The position numbers were made by a program, and so were the translations under genes. Shown here piece after piece: positions 21,498 to 33,527 of a stretch of 64,000 nt of DNA. Under the pieces are notes generated by a model. That model ran no database searches, was not told the DNA's origin, and saw only the letters and a list, made by a program, of their open reading frames with translations. Numbering within the stretch: the stretch's first letter is position 1; every line of letters begins with the position of its first letter. This DNA is from Edaphochlamys debaryana (Eukaryota; Chlorophyta; Chlorophyceae; Chlamydomonadales): assembly GCA_016858145.1 (NCBI GenBank), contig JAEHOE010000106.1:1-64000 (forward strand). Direction: 5' to 3'.

Positions 21498-23982
21498 ATG
21501 TCCTCCCCCCAGCAGCATCAGCGCGACCAGCAGCCCGCGCACGACGCGCAGGGCCTGCCCGCCGAACACGCGCAGCATGATGCAGCGGAGAAGCAGGGGA
21601 GCGCCAAGGGCGTCGGCGGCGGGGGGCGACACGGAAGCAACGACGGGGGAGCGAGGGGCGCCAGCCCCGAGGTGCGTGGGCCACGGCCAGCACACGAGTC
21701 CGCGCTCGCGCCTCAGTGAACCATTGCCTGGTCCTTGCATTGCAGGGCAGCGTCGCGGATGAGCTGAGCCGCGCCGGCGCCGCTGTTTCCGCTGGAAGTG
21801 CCGCTGACGGGGGAGCAGCGGTGAGTCCGCGGGTGCGCAATGCGCGTGGAACGCGCGTGGGGGGCCCACAATACAGCAGGCTCACAGTCTTGAACAGGTC
21901 TCCAGGGTACTAGAAAGTACTGTAGAGCACTCTTGCGCCTTTGCTCATGGCCCACACGGCCGTTCCGTGCGAGCGGGCGCTCGCTGAGCGCATAGACGCC
22001 ACGCGCATCTCCAGCGTCCATAGGGAACGACTGCGCTCCTTGCGAGCCGTATGCATCACCGGAAAGGCAAGCGGAACCCGCATCCGCTCAGCCACTCGTG
22101 CATGGCTCCACACAACCACTCCTAAACTATCCTCTGTATCCTCGTGCGCACCCAGAGGCTCCCTGAATCCCCGCTGGAGAAGGAGCATAAGCGACGGCGC
22201 AAGGTTCGTTTTTACGCGCGCTGTTGCTTATCGCCATGGCTTCCCTGCGGCCCGAGGAGTAGCGCACCACGCCGACGCGCACCCACGTCTTGCCCATGCA
22301 GGCGGAAGACGAGGTCGAGATGCAGAAGAAGGTCGGCAAGGCAGTCTGCTAGGGTTTGGGGGAGATGGGGTGGGCCGCAGCAGGGCTTTGGGATATTAAA
22401 CCAGTACTGTTGCTTGGTGATGGTTTCTAGATCAAGAATTCCGTGCCGCGGCAGCGTGCGCTTAAACCCCCATCTGCTCCTCAGGTGATGGAGGCGATGG
22501 CGGACCGCACACATCAAGGTAAGCCGGGGGTCCGGGGCACTCCCAGCGGGCGTGGGGGGCAAGTCAAGAAGCTGCGGAACAGGTCCAGTCACTTCCACGT
22601 GTAGCCAGCGCTCTGCTGCTGACGCGTACGTCTGCTTGGATGGTGGATTCTAGGTCAAGATCCCGTGCAGACCCTGGGCGGTTCTCGTTGTGTCCTGATC
22701 CAGCACTTGACACCCCATCTGCTCCTCAGGAGCTGGAGGCGATGGCGGCCGCACACATCAAGGTAAGCCAGGGGGCCGGGGCACTCCCAGCGGGCGTGGG
22801 GGGCAAGTCAAGAAGCTGCGGAACAGGTCCAGTCACTTCCACGTGTAGCCAGCGCTCTGCTGCTGACGCGTACGTCTGCTTGGATGGTGGATTCTAGATC
22901 AAGATCCCGTGCAGACCTTGGGCGGTTCTCGTTGTGTCCTGATCCAGCGCTTGACACCCCATCTGCTCCTCAGGAGCTGGAGGCGATGGCGGCCGCACAC
23001 ATCAAGGTAAGCCGGGGGGCCGGGGCACTCCCAGCGGGCGGTGGGGGCAAGTCAAGAAGCTGCGGAACAGGTCCAGTCACTTCCACGTGTAGCCAGCGCT
23101 CTGCTGCTGACGCGTACGTCTGCTTGGATGGTGGATTCTAGGTCACGAATCCCGTGCAGACCCTGGGCGGTTCTCGTTGTGTCCTGATCCAGCGCTTGAC
23201 ACCCCATCTGCTCCTCAGGAGCTGGAGGCGATGGCGGCCGCACACATCAAGGTAAGCCGGGGGGCCGGGGCACTCCCAGCGGGCGTGGGGGGCAAGTCAA
23301 GAAGCTGCGGAACAGGTCCAGTCACTTCCACGTGTAGCCAGCGCTCTGCTGCTGACGCGTACGTCTGCTTGGATGGTGGATTCTAGGTCACGAATCCCGC
23401 GGTTCTCGTTGTGTCCTGATCCAGCGCTTTTACACCCCACCTGGTCGGCTGTGCTCCTCAGGAGCTGGAGGCCAATGTTGCACGCATCGAGGTGAGGGGG
23501 GGTCCGGGGCACTCCCAACGGCCGGTGGGGACAAGTCACGAAACTGCACAACACGTCCAGCCACTTTCACGTCTAGCCAGGGCTCCGCTGACGCGTCTGC
23601 TTGGGTGGTGGTTTCGAGGTCAAGAATCCCATACTCACCCTCGGCGACCCTGCCTCTGTTCGTCCAAGCTGTTGCTCGCTTGCTCCTACCGGTATCGCAA
23701 CCCGTCGTTGGCCAACCGCTGTCCGCCTCGTCTTAGGGGTCGACTCTTGGCCGGTTCCGCGCGCCTGCATTGCGCACCCAAGCACCCGCCCCTTCCGTCA
23801 ACCGCTCAGCTGCGCCCGCTCTCGCCTGGCCTCCCCGCAGTCGGCTTCACCCGGCGGAGGCACGGGCGCCGGCACGAGCGCGGGCCCGGGCCCGGGCGCG
23901 GGCCCGCCCGGGCCCGGGCGGGGCGGGGAACGCAGCCCAGGCGGCGGCGGAGGCGCAGCAGGGCGGGGAGGGCGAGGAGTAG
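21498..23982 (+). pseudogene. Unit A copy of the micro-exon coiled-coil gene, frame broken
   Basis: Exons as in unit D: 21498-21671, 21746-21820, 21926-22066, 22156-22203, 22302-22331, then five micro-exons (22485-22518, 22730-22762, 22974-23006, 23219-23251, 23462-23491) and 23841-23982. The first micro-exon is 34 nt instead of 33 through one extra A (GCGGACCGC for GCGGCCGC), which shifts the frame. The last exon is 142 nt instead of 132 because its GGGCCC-rich tract expanded. With both changes the copy should not make the normal protein. It nevertheless has the most micro-exon repeats of any unit here. Confidence 0.6.
22485..23491 (+). repeat. Unit A micro-exon tandem repeat, five copies of about 244 bp
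   Basis: Exon starts are spaced 245, 244, 245 and 243 bp apart. Each repeat contains the acceptor CTGCTCCTCAG (or GTGCTCCTCAG), a 30-34 nt exon, a GTAAGC or GTGAG donor and a conserved intron. Exons encode variants of ELEAMAAAHIK and, last, ELEANVARIE. Confidence 0.88.
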
Positions 23983-24080
23983 ACGGCTGAGGCGGGCGAT
24001 GACTGAGCTTCGCCGCCCCAGTGGCCCCAGCCCTGAGGGCCCCGGGCGGACTGGGAGGCTGGGGCCGACCGTGTTCAGGA

Positions 24081-24334
24081 GCTGAGTAGGAGGAGGGGGG
24101 AGGAGAGGGGTAGCTGAGGGCGCTACACGGAAGCGGCGGTGGGAGGAGCGCTTGGGTAATGTAGCCTGCCTCAGGCGGCAGCCGTATGGAAGACGCTCAG
24201 CTGGTTGGGCCCAGCTAAGCGTCTTCCGTACGGCTGCCGCCTGAGGCAGGCTACATTACCCAAGCGCTCCTCCCACCGCCGCTTCCGTGTAGCGCCCTCA
24301 GCTAACCCTCTCCTCCCCCCTCCTCCTACTCAGC
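24081..24334. repeat. Large inverted repeat (124-bp arms, 6-nt loop), unit A only
   Basis: Positions 24081-24204 and 24211-24334 are reverse complements with about three mismatches, separated by TTGGGC-like loop bases. Other units carry only the left arm (for example from about 33630), followed directly by the GGCAGGGGCATGG repeats. Unit A therefore gained an inverted duplicate of this segment. Confidence 0.92.
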
Positions 24335-24896
24335 CGCCTGGGGCATGGGCAGGCAGGGGCAGGCATGGGCAGGGGCATGGGCAGGCAGGGGTAGGAAATT
24401 TCGCTGGGCGTAGGCGGGTACAAGTTTATGGGTGCGTAGGCGGGTAGATGGGCGTGGCTGCAGGTATTGCGGGCCGTTGACTCTACGGCTGGCCGGGGTA
24501 AGGGGACACGAGTTACGCGAAAGCAGGCCAGCAACGTGCAACATCGTCTTGCGGCTGGACGGGGTGCATGCGATGTGTGGGCAGGCCACGAGGACGTGCC
24601 TTGTTCGCCTGTGACGCTCCTGTGTAGAGCAGGGCCCGGCGGGGGCCAGCAGCTTGAGTGCCAGCATCAGTGCTTGTAGCGAGCGAATGACCTTGGCACT
24701 CGGAGCCCTGACCCTCACACAGCTATGCACGGAGGACCCCACCGCCTCAGCCCCACACGCTGTGCCCGGGGTATCAGCGAGGGGTATCAGGGACTACCGG
24801 TATATGCTCACACCAGCCAGCCTTCGGCTTCAGGCCTCACAGCCCTGCCTGACCCAGTGGATGGACTCATGTGGACGGTATTAGCATGCGAACGTT
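24335..24896. other. Unit A tail
   Basis: GCATGGGCAGGCAGGGG-type short repeats (about 24341-24395) are followed by non-coding sequence shared with the other units, including the site used by the retrotransposon in unit B (ATGCACGGAGGACCCC at 24724). No gene is seen. Confidence 0.6.
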
Positions 24897-25316
24897 GGCT
24901 TGCCCCGATTCCCCGGCAGGGGAAACGGGGCTACGCCAATGCGATCGTGTCTCAGCGCACACTGCTCGTCATCATGTAGTTCGGCCTTGCTCGTCCAAAT
25001 TGTTAGGCGCCGTCAGACATAGAGGGGTAGACAAAGTGTTCGGCCGACGAGCGCGACCAAATCCGGACACAAGCGCTGCTGGCAGCGTTCGCTTGCTGTT
25101 GCTGCTATGAGAACGTGAACAACTGCTGAGCTTGGGACAAAGTCGGCAAGACCAGGCATGTCGCCACACCCGGTTGGCATACCCCGTCGCCCCCTCCCTG
25201 TCCCTCCCTGTCGTTCCCTCGATTCCCCGCGTGCCAAGAGTCGCTTCATTTGCACACCACACTTTATACACAATCTCCAAACAAGGGGCAAGCCTTGACT
25301 GCTGCGCAGCTCAGTG
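24897..25316. mobile_element. 420-bp insertion at the A/B unit junction, 3-bp target duplication
   Basis: Units C/D/E read GCGAACGTT(T/G)ACGGTAGGACC without interruption (for example 52127-52147). Between A and B the same site is split by 420 bp flanked by GTT on both sides. No terminal inverted repeat or coding capacity is visible. It is probably a non-autonomous element or fragment of one. Confidence 0.5.
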
Positions 25317-25320
25317 GTTT

Positions 25321-26782
25321 ACGGTAGGACCTGCGAGAGGTCATTGCGAGTCATGCCAGGGACTTGCGCTTTTGGCTTGCAGGTTGCCAGCCCGTGAGGG
25401 GGGTCACATGGCCCCAGCGTTCAGCGCTGTGACCCCAAGGGGGGTATTTCATTGCAATCATTGAGGACTGACCCACACACACGCTCGGACCTCGGAGCCC
25501 TGACCCACACGGCCACACACCACCATGCGTTGAGCGCTGACGGCTTCATGGCATCCAGGCCGGCAATAGTGCAGGGAGTCCCAGGCGCGTGCAGACTCTT
25601 CTCCTGGCCTTCGGGGACCAGGGGTAGAAGAACATCAACGAAGCGAAGCGCTTGGTTGTGGTGTGGCGTAGGGCGTTTTCCGCAGACTACGCAGGAGACG
25701 ACCTGTGGGACCAGGGGTACGTTGACTGTAGCCCCACCCGAGTCGGCTCTCGCGGGGGGTTCGGGCCTCTTGTAACTCTCGCATCCGAAGGAGTGCAAGC
25801 CGTGCCAGGGCCTACATACGGTATTTACATAAAGCCGGCCTTCGGCATCACCCCATGAAGGAGGACAACCTTGCGACCCGGCCCACTGACCATCGCCCTC
25901 AGAAATCCCCAACAACTGTACCCAGCTCCCCGGATGAACGGCCCTCGCCTGCGTGCATCAATCCGTCTCCTCTAGTGGCCTTCCGCTTAATACCCGCTCG
26001 CACATGCACAGACACGCCAGTGCCGAGCCCACCCATACCCACCGCACTCCTGACGGGGTTCACAAAGCCGGGCTCTGGGAACACCAGCTTTCACCTCCGC
26101 CCCATCCAACTAGCCTCCGCTATGCATACCTTAGCACAGGCAGGATCAGGACAGACCCCCAGGTTTGAACAGTTCAAGGCGTAAACAGCCTGCAAAGTAA
26201 GCCGATGAGAGTGTGCGGGGCTGATCCCAGGCTCACCCTCAAACATGCAGCGTGTATGCACGCGAGCAGCACCTGTGCTGCCAGGGGCCATGGCTCTTTC
26301 CCCCACCCCAGCCTATGCGGACAGAGAAGGCCGAACGAGTAGCTGGGACCTTCACCCGTGCAACCCCAGAAGCGTCAACTACGGAAATCCAAGCCCAGCA
26401 TCTGTGCATGCGCATCAATAAGGCCGAAGGCCCATGTATGTGGTCACGACGGTGTGTGCCCTGCCTAGCCCTCCTGCCCCTGAACACGAATCGTGGGGCG
26501 TGGCTTTGGCCATTGTACAATGGCGTCCCGCGCCGCCCCACCCCCTGCGCTTATCAGTGCCAAAATCAGCAATCTAAAAACGTACGTGTCACGTGCTCCG
26601 TCCATGCCCCGCTCCTTACTTGGTACTTGGGGGTCCAGACCCGCACGCAACCACAACTGACGGCTCACACCCCACGAGTCGCACGAATCCCACGTGTCTC
26701 TCTTCTTGTCGCAAACCTTGAGCAACCTTGAGAGGGAAAAGCCACGCCCTAGTCCTTGAACGCACACACTAGAAAGGACACC
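25321..26782. other. Unit B spacer
   Basis: About 1.46 kb of non-coding sequence, repeated in units C, D and E. It holds an 80-bp insertion (25627-25706) absent from the others. No exon with recognised product; the open frames across it are short and differ between units. Confidence 0.6.
25627..25706. mobile_element. 80-bp insertion with 13-bp target duplication in unit B
   Basis: GGGACCAGGGGTA occurs on both sides (25614-25626 and 25707-25719), whereas units C, D and E have it once (C: CTTCGGGGACCAGGGGTACG). The insert has no inverted ends. A 13-bp duplication fits a truncated LINE or SINE-like insertion. Confidence 0.5.
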
Positions 26783-29700
26783 CTAATACTTTGCACTCCC
26801 TCTGCCCCGGATGAAGCGGAGCGGCGCGGTGCCGCCCCCCGCAGCTCCGGAGCCGCCCTCCCCGGCGGCCGCGGGCGGCGCTGCCAGAGGGAAGGGCGCC
26901 CGGGGCGAGGCGGCAGGGCTGTTGGCCCCCAGTGCCGCGCCCAAGCCGGCAGCGGCGTTGGCGGACTGCTGCGGCCGCAGCGTCCGCGGCGTTGCGACGA
27001 GCAGGTTGCGGCGGTTGGGGTTGGACGGAGACGACCGACCGGCTGTGGCCGCAGCGCCGGCCGCCGCCACCACGCGCCGGCTGGTGGTAAGCAAGCGTTG
27101 GAGCTCGCGCGTGAACGCCTCTCGGATCAGGGGCGCAGACTCGCGTCGCTGCGCCTGCACGGCCGCCGCGGTTGCGTCGGCGAAGGGCGAGGCGGCGGCG
27201 GCGAGGGGCGTGGCGGCGGCGGAGGGCCCCGGCGGCGCGGTGTGGCGCTCGGGGGGCTCCCCGGCGAGGCCCGCGCCGTTCGAGTCGTCGCCAAGCTGCA
27301 GCGGACAGTAGGGGCGCGGGGGTTTGATGCGGGGTGTCTTACACATGACGCGTCGGCGAAACACACACCCAGACACGGGCTCTCAGGCCTGAAAGCCCCG
27401 CACTGAAGCCCGCTCTCCCCCGCTCCCCCGTTCAACCCACCTGCAGTGGCGGGAGGTGCAGCGAGCGCCGCCCCATGCCGCCGCCACTCCCCACCGCTGC
27501 GGCCGCGGCGGCGGCAGCTCCCGGCGTTGACGGCCCGCCCGACGTCGGCCCGCCCGACACGGGCCCGCCGCCCGCACCGTCGCCTCGCTCCCTCGACCCC
27601 AGACGCCACAGGGGCCAGGGGCCGGCGGCGGCGCGGGCGCCCAGGGGCGAGACGGGGGCGCCGGCGTGGGAGCCCTGGCGGTGCGCTGCGCCGCTGGCGG
27701 TGGTCCCGGCGGAGGCGGAGGCGGTGGAGGCGGTGACGTGGGAGGCGGTGCGGATGATGGAGCCGGCGCGGGAGAAGCCGGCCTGGTGGGCAAGGGGGCG
27801 GGTGAGAAAGGGTGGGAGGGTTTAGGGTAGATGAAAGCACAGGGGCCAAACCTATACGCGGGGAACGGTGAAGCCCTGCAATTGCACACAAGTGGCACCA
27901 TACGTATGCACGCGTTCGCTACTGAAGGGGCCTTGCCTGCAGGTTGCTGCTGGCGGATCGGACGGAGGAGGCGAAGGAGCCGAAGAAGGAGCCATGGCGG
28001 GAGGGGCGGCCGGAGGGGGACTGGAGGGAGTTGGGGATGGAGTGGGAGGGGGTGTGGGAGTGCGAGTGGGAGCCCGGGTGCGATGGCACCAGCTCCGCCG
28101 CCACCGCCGCCAGCTGCCCCGCCGACGGCGCCGGCGGCGGCCCGTTCCCGCCGCCGCCGGTGCCAGCGTACGACATGCCGCCGCGGCGGCCGTTGAGCCG
28201 ATCGTCCGCGACGGGGCTGACCGCCTCGCCGTCGCCGCCGGCAGACACGTAGCCGTCGGCGGCGCCGGTGGCGGAGGTGGCGCCGCGGCGTGGCGACAGC
28301 GGCGGCGAGTAGCCCGGCGGCGGCGGCGGCAGCTGCTGCGTCGCGGCTGGGCCCGTGGGCGCGCGGTTGAAGACGCGGAAGAGCAAGGAAGAGCCGCGTC
28401 CGCGGGCTTGGGCGGGGCTCTGGTGACGGCGGCCGGCGGCGGCGATGATTCCTCGGGTGCCGCTGACGGAGCGGCGCTCTCGGAAAGCGTCTGCCGCCGC
28501 CGCTGCGGCGGCGTTGTCAGGCCCCGCCGCCGCGTCCATCAGGTCAGAAGTGCCCGCCGGCACCGACAGCCGCCGCTCGCGCCGGCCGCTGCGGCCGCTG
28601 CCACCGCTGGCCTCGGCGCCGTCAGCGTCACCTGCCGCCGCCGCCGCCGCCAGGCGCTCGCCCTCCGGGCCCAGCTCCAACCGGATCGAGCCGCCGCCGC
28701 TGCCGGTGACAACAGCACCGGCGGCGGCGCCAGCGTCGGCGGCGGCGCCGTCAGTGGCACCGTCGGCGGCGCGGCGGCTGCCGGAAAGGGGCGACGGCGC
28801 CGCGCCGCCGCCGCTGCCGCCGGCAAGGTTGCCGCTGCCTGGCGCCATGCGAGTGGGCCGGCGGCCGCTGCCGGACCGCGACATGCGCGGCGGCGGCGGT
28901 GGCGGTGGCGGCGTGACGGCGGCGGCGAAAGCGTCCTTCGCGGCGGTGGCGGGGGTGGAGTGGCTCTCTGCCTCGTCCCCCTCCAGGCGCGGCAGCCCGG
29001 GTGAAACCCCGACCAAGCCCAAGCCGCCGCCGAGCCCTCCCAGCCCGCCGCCGCCACGCCCGTTGCCGCCGCCACCGCCGCCGCCTTGCTCCACCCCCGC
29101 TGCGCCTGGCGGCGCCCCCGCCTCCAGCCCCTGCCCCGGCGAAGGGCCCGCGCTCAGTCCTCCCATGCCGCCGCCGCCGCCGCCCATGGGCCCGCCGACG
29201 GCAGGGCTCCACATCTGGGACAGGCTGGCGGAGGGGGCCAAGCCGCGGCTGCCCCCCGAGGCGGAGGAGGCCCGGTCGGTGAGGTTGGAGTCCCTGCGGC
29301 GGCGCGGGCGGGGTGGAGGCGAGCGGGGCAGGGGCGAGGGAGGGGGTGAGATTGGGCACGCGTGGGGGCTGCGAGGGCATTCGGATAACACTAGGGCTAC
29401 AGCCAGGCATGTCCTACACGGCTACAGGGGCCCCCTCCGACCGCCTCCCTTCCGCCAGGCGTCTCCCCACCTGTCGGTCCCTGGGGCGGTCCCCGTGGGC
29501 GGAGTTCCGCCCATGCCTGCCGTAAGGTTGGCGGCGCCCGTGTAGCCCGCTGTGGAGGAGAAGAGGTTGTGGGGCGCCCCTGAGAGGCCGCTGCCGCCAC
29601 TCATGGACACACCGCCGCCGGTGAAGGGGCTGTCGGACCCGTCCTGAGGGAAGGGACAGGGACGGGACGGGCGGGTGGGCAGGATTGAGTAAAGGAGCAC

Positions 29701-31252
29701 GTTACTTCGAGCGGCCTGGCTAGCAGAGAAGCCCACACTCTGTGCTTGTACCCACCCCATCCATCCTGCGTCCTCTTGTGACCGGGATGCAGTCCTGCAC
29801 ACGCAGTCAGCCCGTCGTACACTCACGTGGGAAGGAGCCAAGGGGTGGTTGGAGGGGTGGGGGTAGGGGTACGGGTACAGGTTCCCCTGAGCGCTGCCGT
29901 CACGCCCACCGCCGGCGGCCGCCGCCGCTGCCGCGGCCGCCACCGCCGCCGCAGCCACGGACGCGCTGGCGGCGCTGTTGGTTAAGGCACTCTTACGTAA
30001 AAGCACGGGACGAGCATTGCTGTTCGCGCGGCTCGCGCCGCTCGTAAAACCGCTGCCGTACCTGAAACCGCCGTACACGCTGTGTCCGCTGGGCACGGCG
30101 TTCGGAGCGCCGGCAACGCCGCCGCCGACCCTGCCGGCACCGCCGCCAGCAGCGGCGGCGCTCTGCTCCACCGCCGCTGCGACCGCGACGGCAGTTGCCA
30201 TGGCGGCGGCGGCAGCGGCGTCCCCGCCGACGGGGGCGGCGGCTGTAGTGCCGCTGCACTGATCTGACATCTGCCTGTTTACTGTTTTCGGATTAAGTAG
30301 AACCTCGGCACAACAGCGGCGACGGCAGGGCCGGCAACCGGCGGCGCTCCGGGCAGCTGCGACGCCGCTCCGCCGGTCCAGGCTCGGGCGCTGCTGCTAC
30401 GACGCATCGCCGGCAGGCCGCCGCCGCCGCCGCCGCCGCTGCCCTTGCCGGCGGTGCCGCCGCCACGTGCCATTGCAGCCTGTTGGGCCTCCTGCAGAGG
30501 GATGGGATGGGCAGGCGGGAGAGACCCGCCAAGAGGCCGACAGGAGCAACCCGCACGGCTGGGCTCCCTCCGCCCCCTTCCGGCTCGACCCCACCTGGCA
30601 GCACGCAGCCAACAGCCAACACACACGTTTTCCCCCCACTTTCCCCTCCTCCGGCCCCCGCCTCCGCCCCCCTCCTCCGCCCCAGATTACAGCCACCAGG
30701 TGCCCACCGCGGGCGGGGTAGAGGTTCAGCACCCGGGCGGGGGATGAGATGGGCGGGAAGCCATAGCGGCGGGGGCTCAGCATAACAAACGGCTGCCCTT
30801 GTTGACCCCAACCCACCCACCCACCCACCCCCCACACACACCCGCCCGCCTCCCCACCTGCGCGAACTGCCAGTACGCCGGCACCCAGCGCCCCGCCACC
30901 CCCGGGTCCAGCGCCAGTGCCGCCCCCATGAGCTGCAGCGCCACCGCCACCGCCGTGGGCCCGCGCGTGTCCAGCGCGAGCTTGAGGGGCAGCACCAGGG
31001 ACTCGGCAAAGGAGTGGATGCTGGGGGGAGGGGGAAAGTAGCTTTTGGAGTGGGGCCAGCGGCATTCCGCATTCCGCATTCCGCCAGCAGCAGCCACCAC
31101 AGGCGTGCCTGGCTGAGGGGCCGGCGGGACGGGGCAGCTACGGTTCAGGACCCTACGATGGGACTGCCATTGCGGCCGCGGCCGCGGCGCCACCTGCGGG
31201 GCCATAAGAGAGCAGCCACGATTGCCGCCTTCTTCGCCGTGCTCACTAGCAT
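26783..31252 (-). pseudogene. Unit B copy of the PACRG/ARM-like gene, interrupted by a 72-bp insertion
   Basis: Exons: 31252-31194, 31020-30858, 30792-30697, 30491-29827, 29643-29471, 29293-27937, 27782-27441, 27295-26783. The exon 30491-29827 contains the 72-bp inverted-repeat element plus 5-bp duplication (77 nt), which introduces a stop after a short run ending FYLIRKQ. An ATG inside the insert could restart the downstream frame (MSDQCSGTTAAAPVGG), so a truncated product is conceivable. Otherwise frames match unit D. The last exon ends much earlier than in A and D, at RGSAKY plus stop, through a net 4-nt difference. Confidence 0.6.
30244..30315. mobile_element. 72-bp MITE-like element in unit B
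   Basis: It begins TGTAGTGCCG and ends CGGCACAACA, giving 10-bp terminal inverted repeats with one mismatch. It is flanked by the 5-bp duplication GCGGC. Removing the element plus one GCGGC restores exactly the uninterrupted sequence of unit D (56952-56972). Confidence 0.8.
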
Positions 31253-31311
31253 TCCATTTGGAACGTAAGCCACGATCAACACACGCAGTTGGTGCCTGCC
31301 GCACGTCAGCC

Positions 31312-33527
31312 ATGTCCTCCCCCCAGCAGCATCAGCGCGACCAGCAGCCCGCGCACGACGCGCAGGGCCTGCCCACCGAACACGCGCAGCATGATGCAGC
31401 GGAGAAGCAGGGGAGCGCCAAGGGCGTCGGCGGCGGGGGGCGACACGGAAGCAACGACGGGGGAGCGAGGGGCGCCAGCCGCGAGGTGCGTGGGCCACGG
31501 CCAGCACACGAGTCCGCGCTCGCGCCACAGTGAGCCATTGCCTGGTCCTTGCATTGCAGGGCAGCGTCGCGGATGTGCTGAGCCGCGCCGGCGCCGCTGT
31601 TTCCGCTGGAAGTGCCGCTGACGGGGGAGCAGCGGTGAGTCCGCGGGTGCGCAATGCGCGTGGGACGCGCGTGGGGGGCCTACAATACAGCAGGCTCACA
31701 GCCTTGAGCAGGTCTCCAGGGGTACTAGAGAGTACTGTAGAGCACTCTTGCGCCTTTGCTCATGGCCCACACGGCCGTTCCGTGCGAGCGGGCGCTCGCT
31801 TTGCGCGTAGACGCCGCGCGCATCCCCAGCGTCCATAGGGAGCGACTGCGCTCCTTGCGAGCCGTATGCATCACCGGAAAGGCAAGCGGAACCCGCATCC
31901 GCTCAGCCACTCGTGCATGGCTCCACACAACCACTCCTAAACTATCCTCTGTATCCTCGTGCGCACCCAGAGGCTCCCTGAATCCCCGCTGGAGAAGGAG
32001 CTTAAGCGACGGCGCAAGGTTCGTTTTTACGCGCGCTGTTGCTTATCGCCATGGCTTCCCTGCGGCCTGAGGAGTAGCGCACCACGCCGACGCGCACCCA
32101 CGTCTTGCCCATGCAGGCGGAAGACGAGGTCGAGAAGCAGAAGAAGGTCGGCAAGGCAACCTGCTAGGGTTTGGGGGAGATAGGGTGGGCCGCAGCAGGG
32201 CTTTGGGATATTAAACCAGTACTGTTGCTTGGTGATGGTTTCTAGATCAAGAATCTGTGCCGCGTGCGCTTAAACCCCCATCTGCTCCTCAGGTGATGGA
32301 GGCGATGGCGGCCGCACACATCAAGGTAAGCCGGGGGGCCGGGGCACTCCCAGCGGGCGTGGGGGGGCAAGTCAAGAAGCTGCGGAACAGCAGGTCCAGT
32401 CACTTCCACGTGTAGCCAGCGCTCTGCTGCTGACGCGTACGTCTGCTTGGATGGTGGATTCTAGGTCAAGATCCCGTGCAGACCCTGGGCGGTTCTCGTT
32501 GTGTCCTGATCCAGCGCTTGACACCCCATCTGCTCCTCAGGAGCTGGAGGCGATGGCGGCCGCACGCATCAAGGTAAGCCGGGGGGCCGGGGCACTCCCA
32601 GCGGGCGTGGGGGGCAAGTCAAGAAGCTGCGGAACAGGTCCAGTCACTTCCACGTGTAGCCAGCGCTCTGCTGCTGACGCGTGCGTCTGCTTGGATGGTG
32701 GATTCTAGGTCAAGATCCCGTGCAGACCCTGGGCGGTCCTTGTTGTGTCCTGATCCAGCGCTTGACACCCCATCTGCTCCTCAGGAGCTGGAGGCGAGAA
32801 ACGCATACCTTGAGGTGAGCCGGGGGGCCGGGGCACTCCACTCCCAACGGGCGGTGGGGACAAGCCAAGAAGCTGCGGAACAGGTCCAGTCACTTCCACG
32901 TGTAGCCAGCGCTCTGCTGCTGACGCGTACGTCTGCTTGGATGGTGGATTCTAGGTCACGAATCCCTGGGCGGTTCTTGTTGTGTCCTGATCCAGCGCTT
33001 GACACCCCATCTGCTCCTCAGGAGCTGGAGGCCAAGGTTGCACGCATCGAGGTGAGCCGGGGGGCCGAGGCACTCCCAACGGCCGGTGGGGACAAGTCAC
33101 GAAACTGCACAACACGTCCAGCCACTTCCACGTCTAGCCAGGGCTCCGCTGACGCTTGGGTGGTGGTTCCTAGGTCAAGAATTCCGTACTCACCCTCGGC
33201 GACCCTGCCTCTGCTCGTCCAAGCTGTTGCTCGCTTGCTCCTACCGGTATCGCAACCCGTCGTTGGCCAACCGCTGTCCGCCTCGTCTTAGGGGTCGACT
33301 CTTGGCCGGTTCCGCGCGCCTGCATTGCGCACTCAAGCACCCGCCCCTTCCGTCAACCGCTCAGCTGCGCCCGCTCTCGCCTGGCCTCCCCGCAGTCGGC
33401 TTCACCCGGCGGAGGCACGGGCGCGGGCGCTGGCACGAGCGCGGGCGCGGGCGCGGGCCCGGGCGGGGCGGGGAACGCAGCCCAGGCGGCGGCGGAGGTG
33501 CAGCAGGGCGGGGAGGGCGAGGAGTAG
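31312..33527 (+). CDS. Unit B micro-exon coiled-coil protein, about 241 aa
   Basis: Exons, all phase 0: 31312-31485, 31560-31634, 31741-31881, 31971-32018, 32117-32146, micro-exons 32293-32325, 32541-32573, 32785-32814, 33022-33051, and 33396-33527. The N-terminus MSSPQQHQRDQQPAHDAQG is polar and Gln/His-rich. The middle (ESPLEKELKRRRK, AEDEVEKQKK) leads into stacked VMEAMAAAHIK / ELEAMAAARIK / ELEARNAYLE / ELEAKVARIE segments typical of a coiled coil. The C-terminus is Gly/Ala-rich and ends QQGGEGEE. Exon 31741-31881 uses a GC donor (AAG|GCAAGC) and is the least certain; the donor after AEDEVEKQKK (GTCGGC) is weak. The frame is intact. Function unknown. Confidence 0.6.
32293..33051 (+). repeat. 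Unit B micro-exon tandem repeat, four copies
   Basis: Exon starts 32293, 32541, 32785 and 33022. Exon lengths 33, 33, 30 and 30 nt, all multiples of three, with the same intron sequence between them. Confidence 0.88.

Noticed and set aside
22485..23491. The 244-bp tandem repeats as a CRISPR array or a plain satellite
   Set aside because: Repeats are far too long and lack spacers for CRISPR, the genome is eukaryotic, and splice signals with coiled-coil codons explain the internal structure better than satellite DNA.
26160..26210. GGTTTGAACAGTTCAAGGC block as a tRNA or Pol III B box
   Set aside because: It matches neither the B box (GGTTCGANTCC) well nor any cloverleaf; no A box lies upstream.
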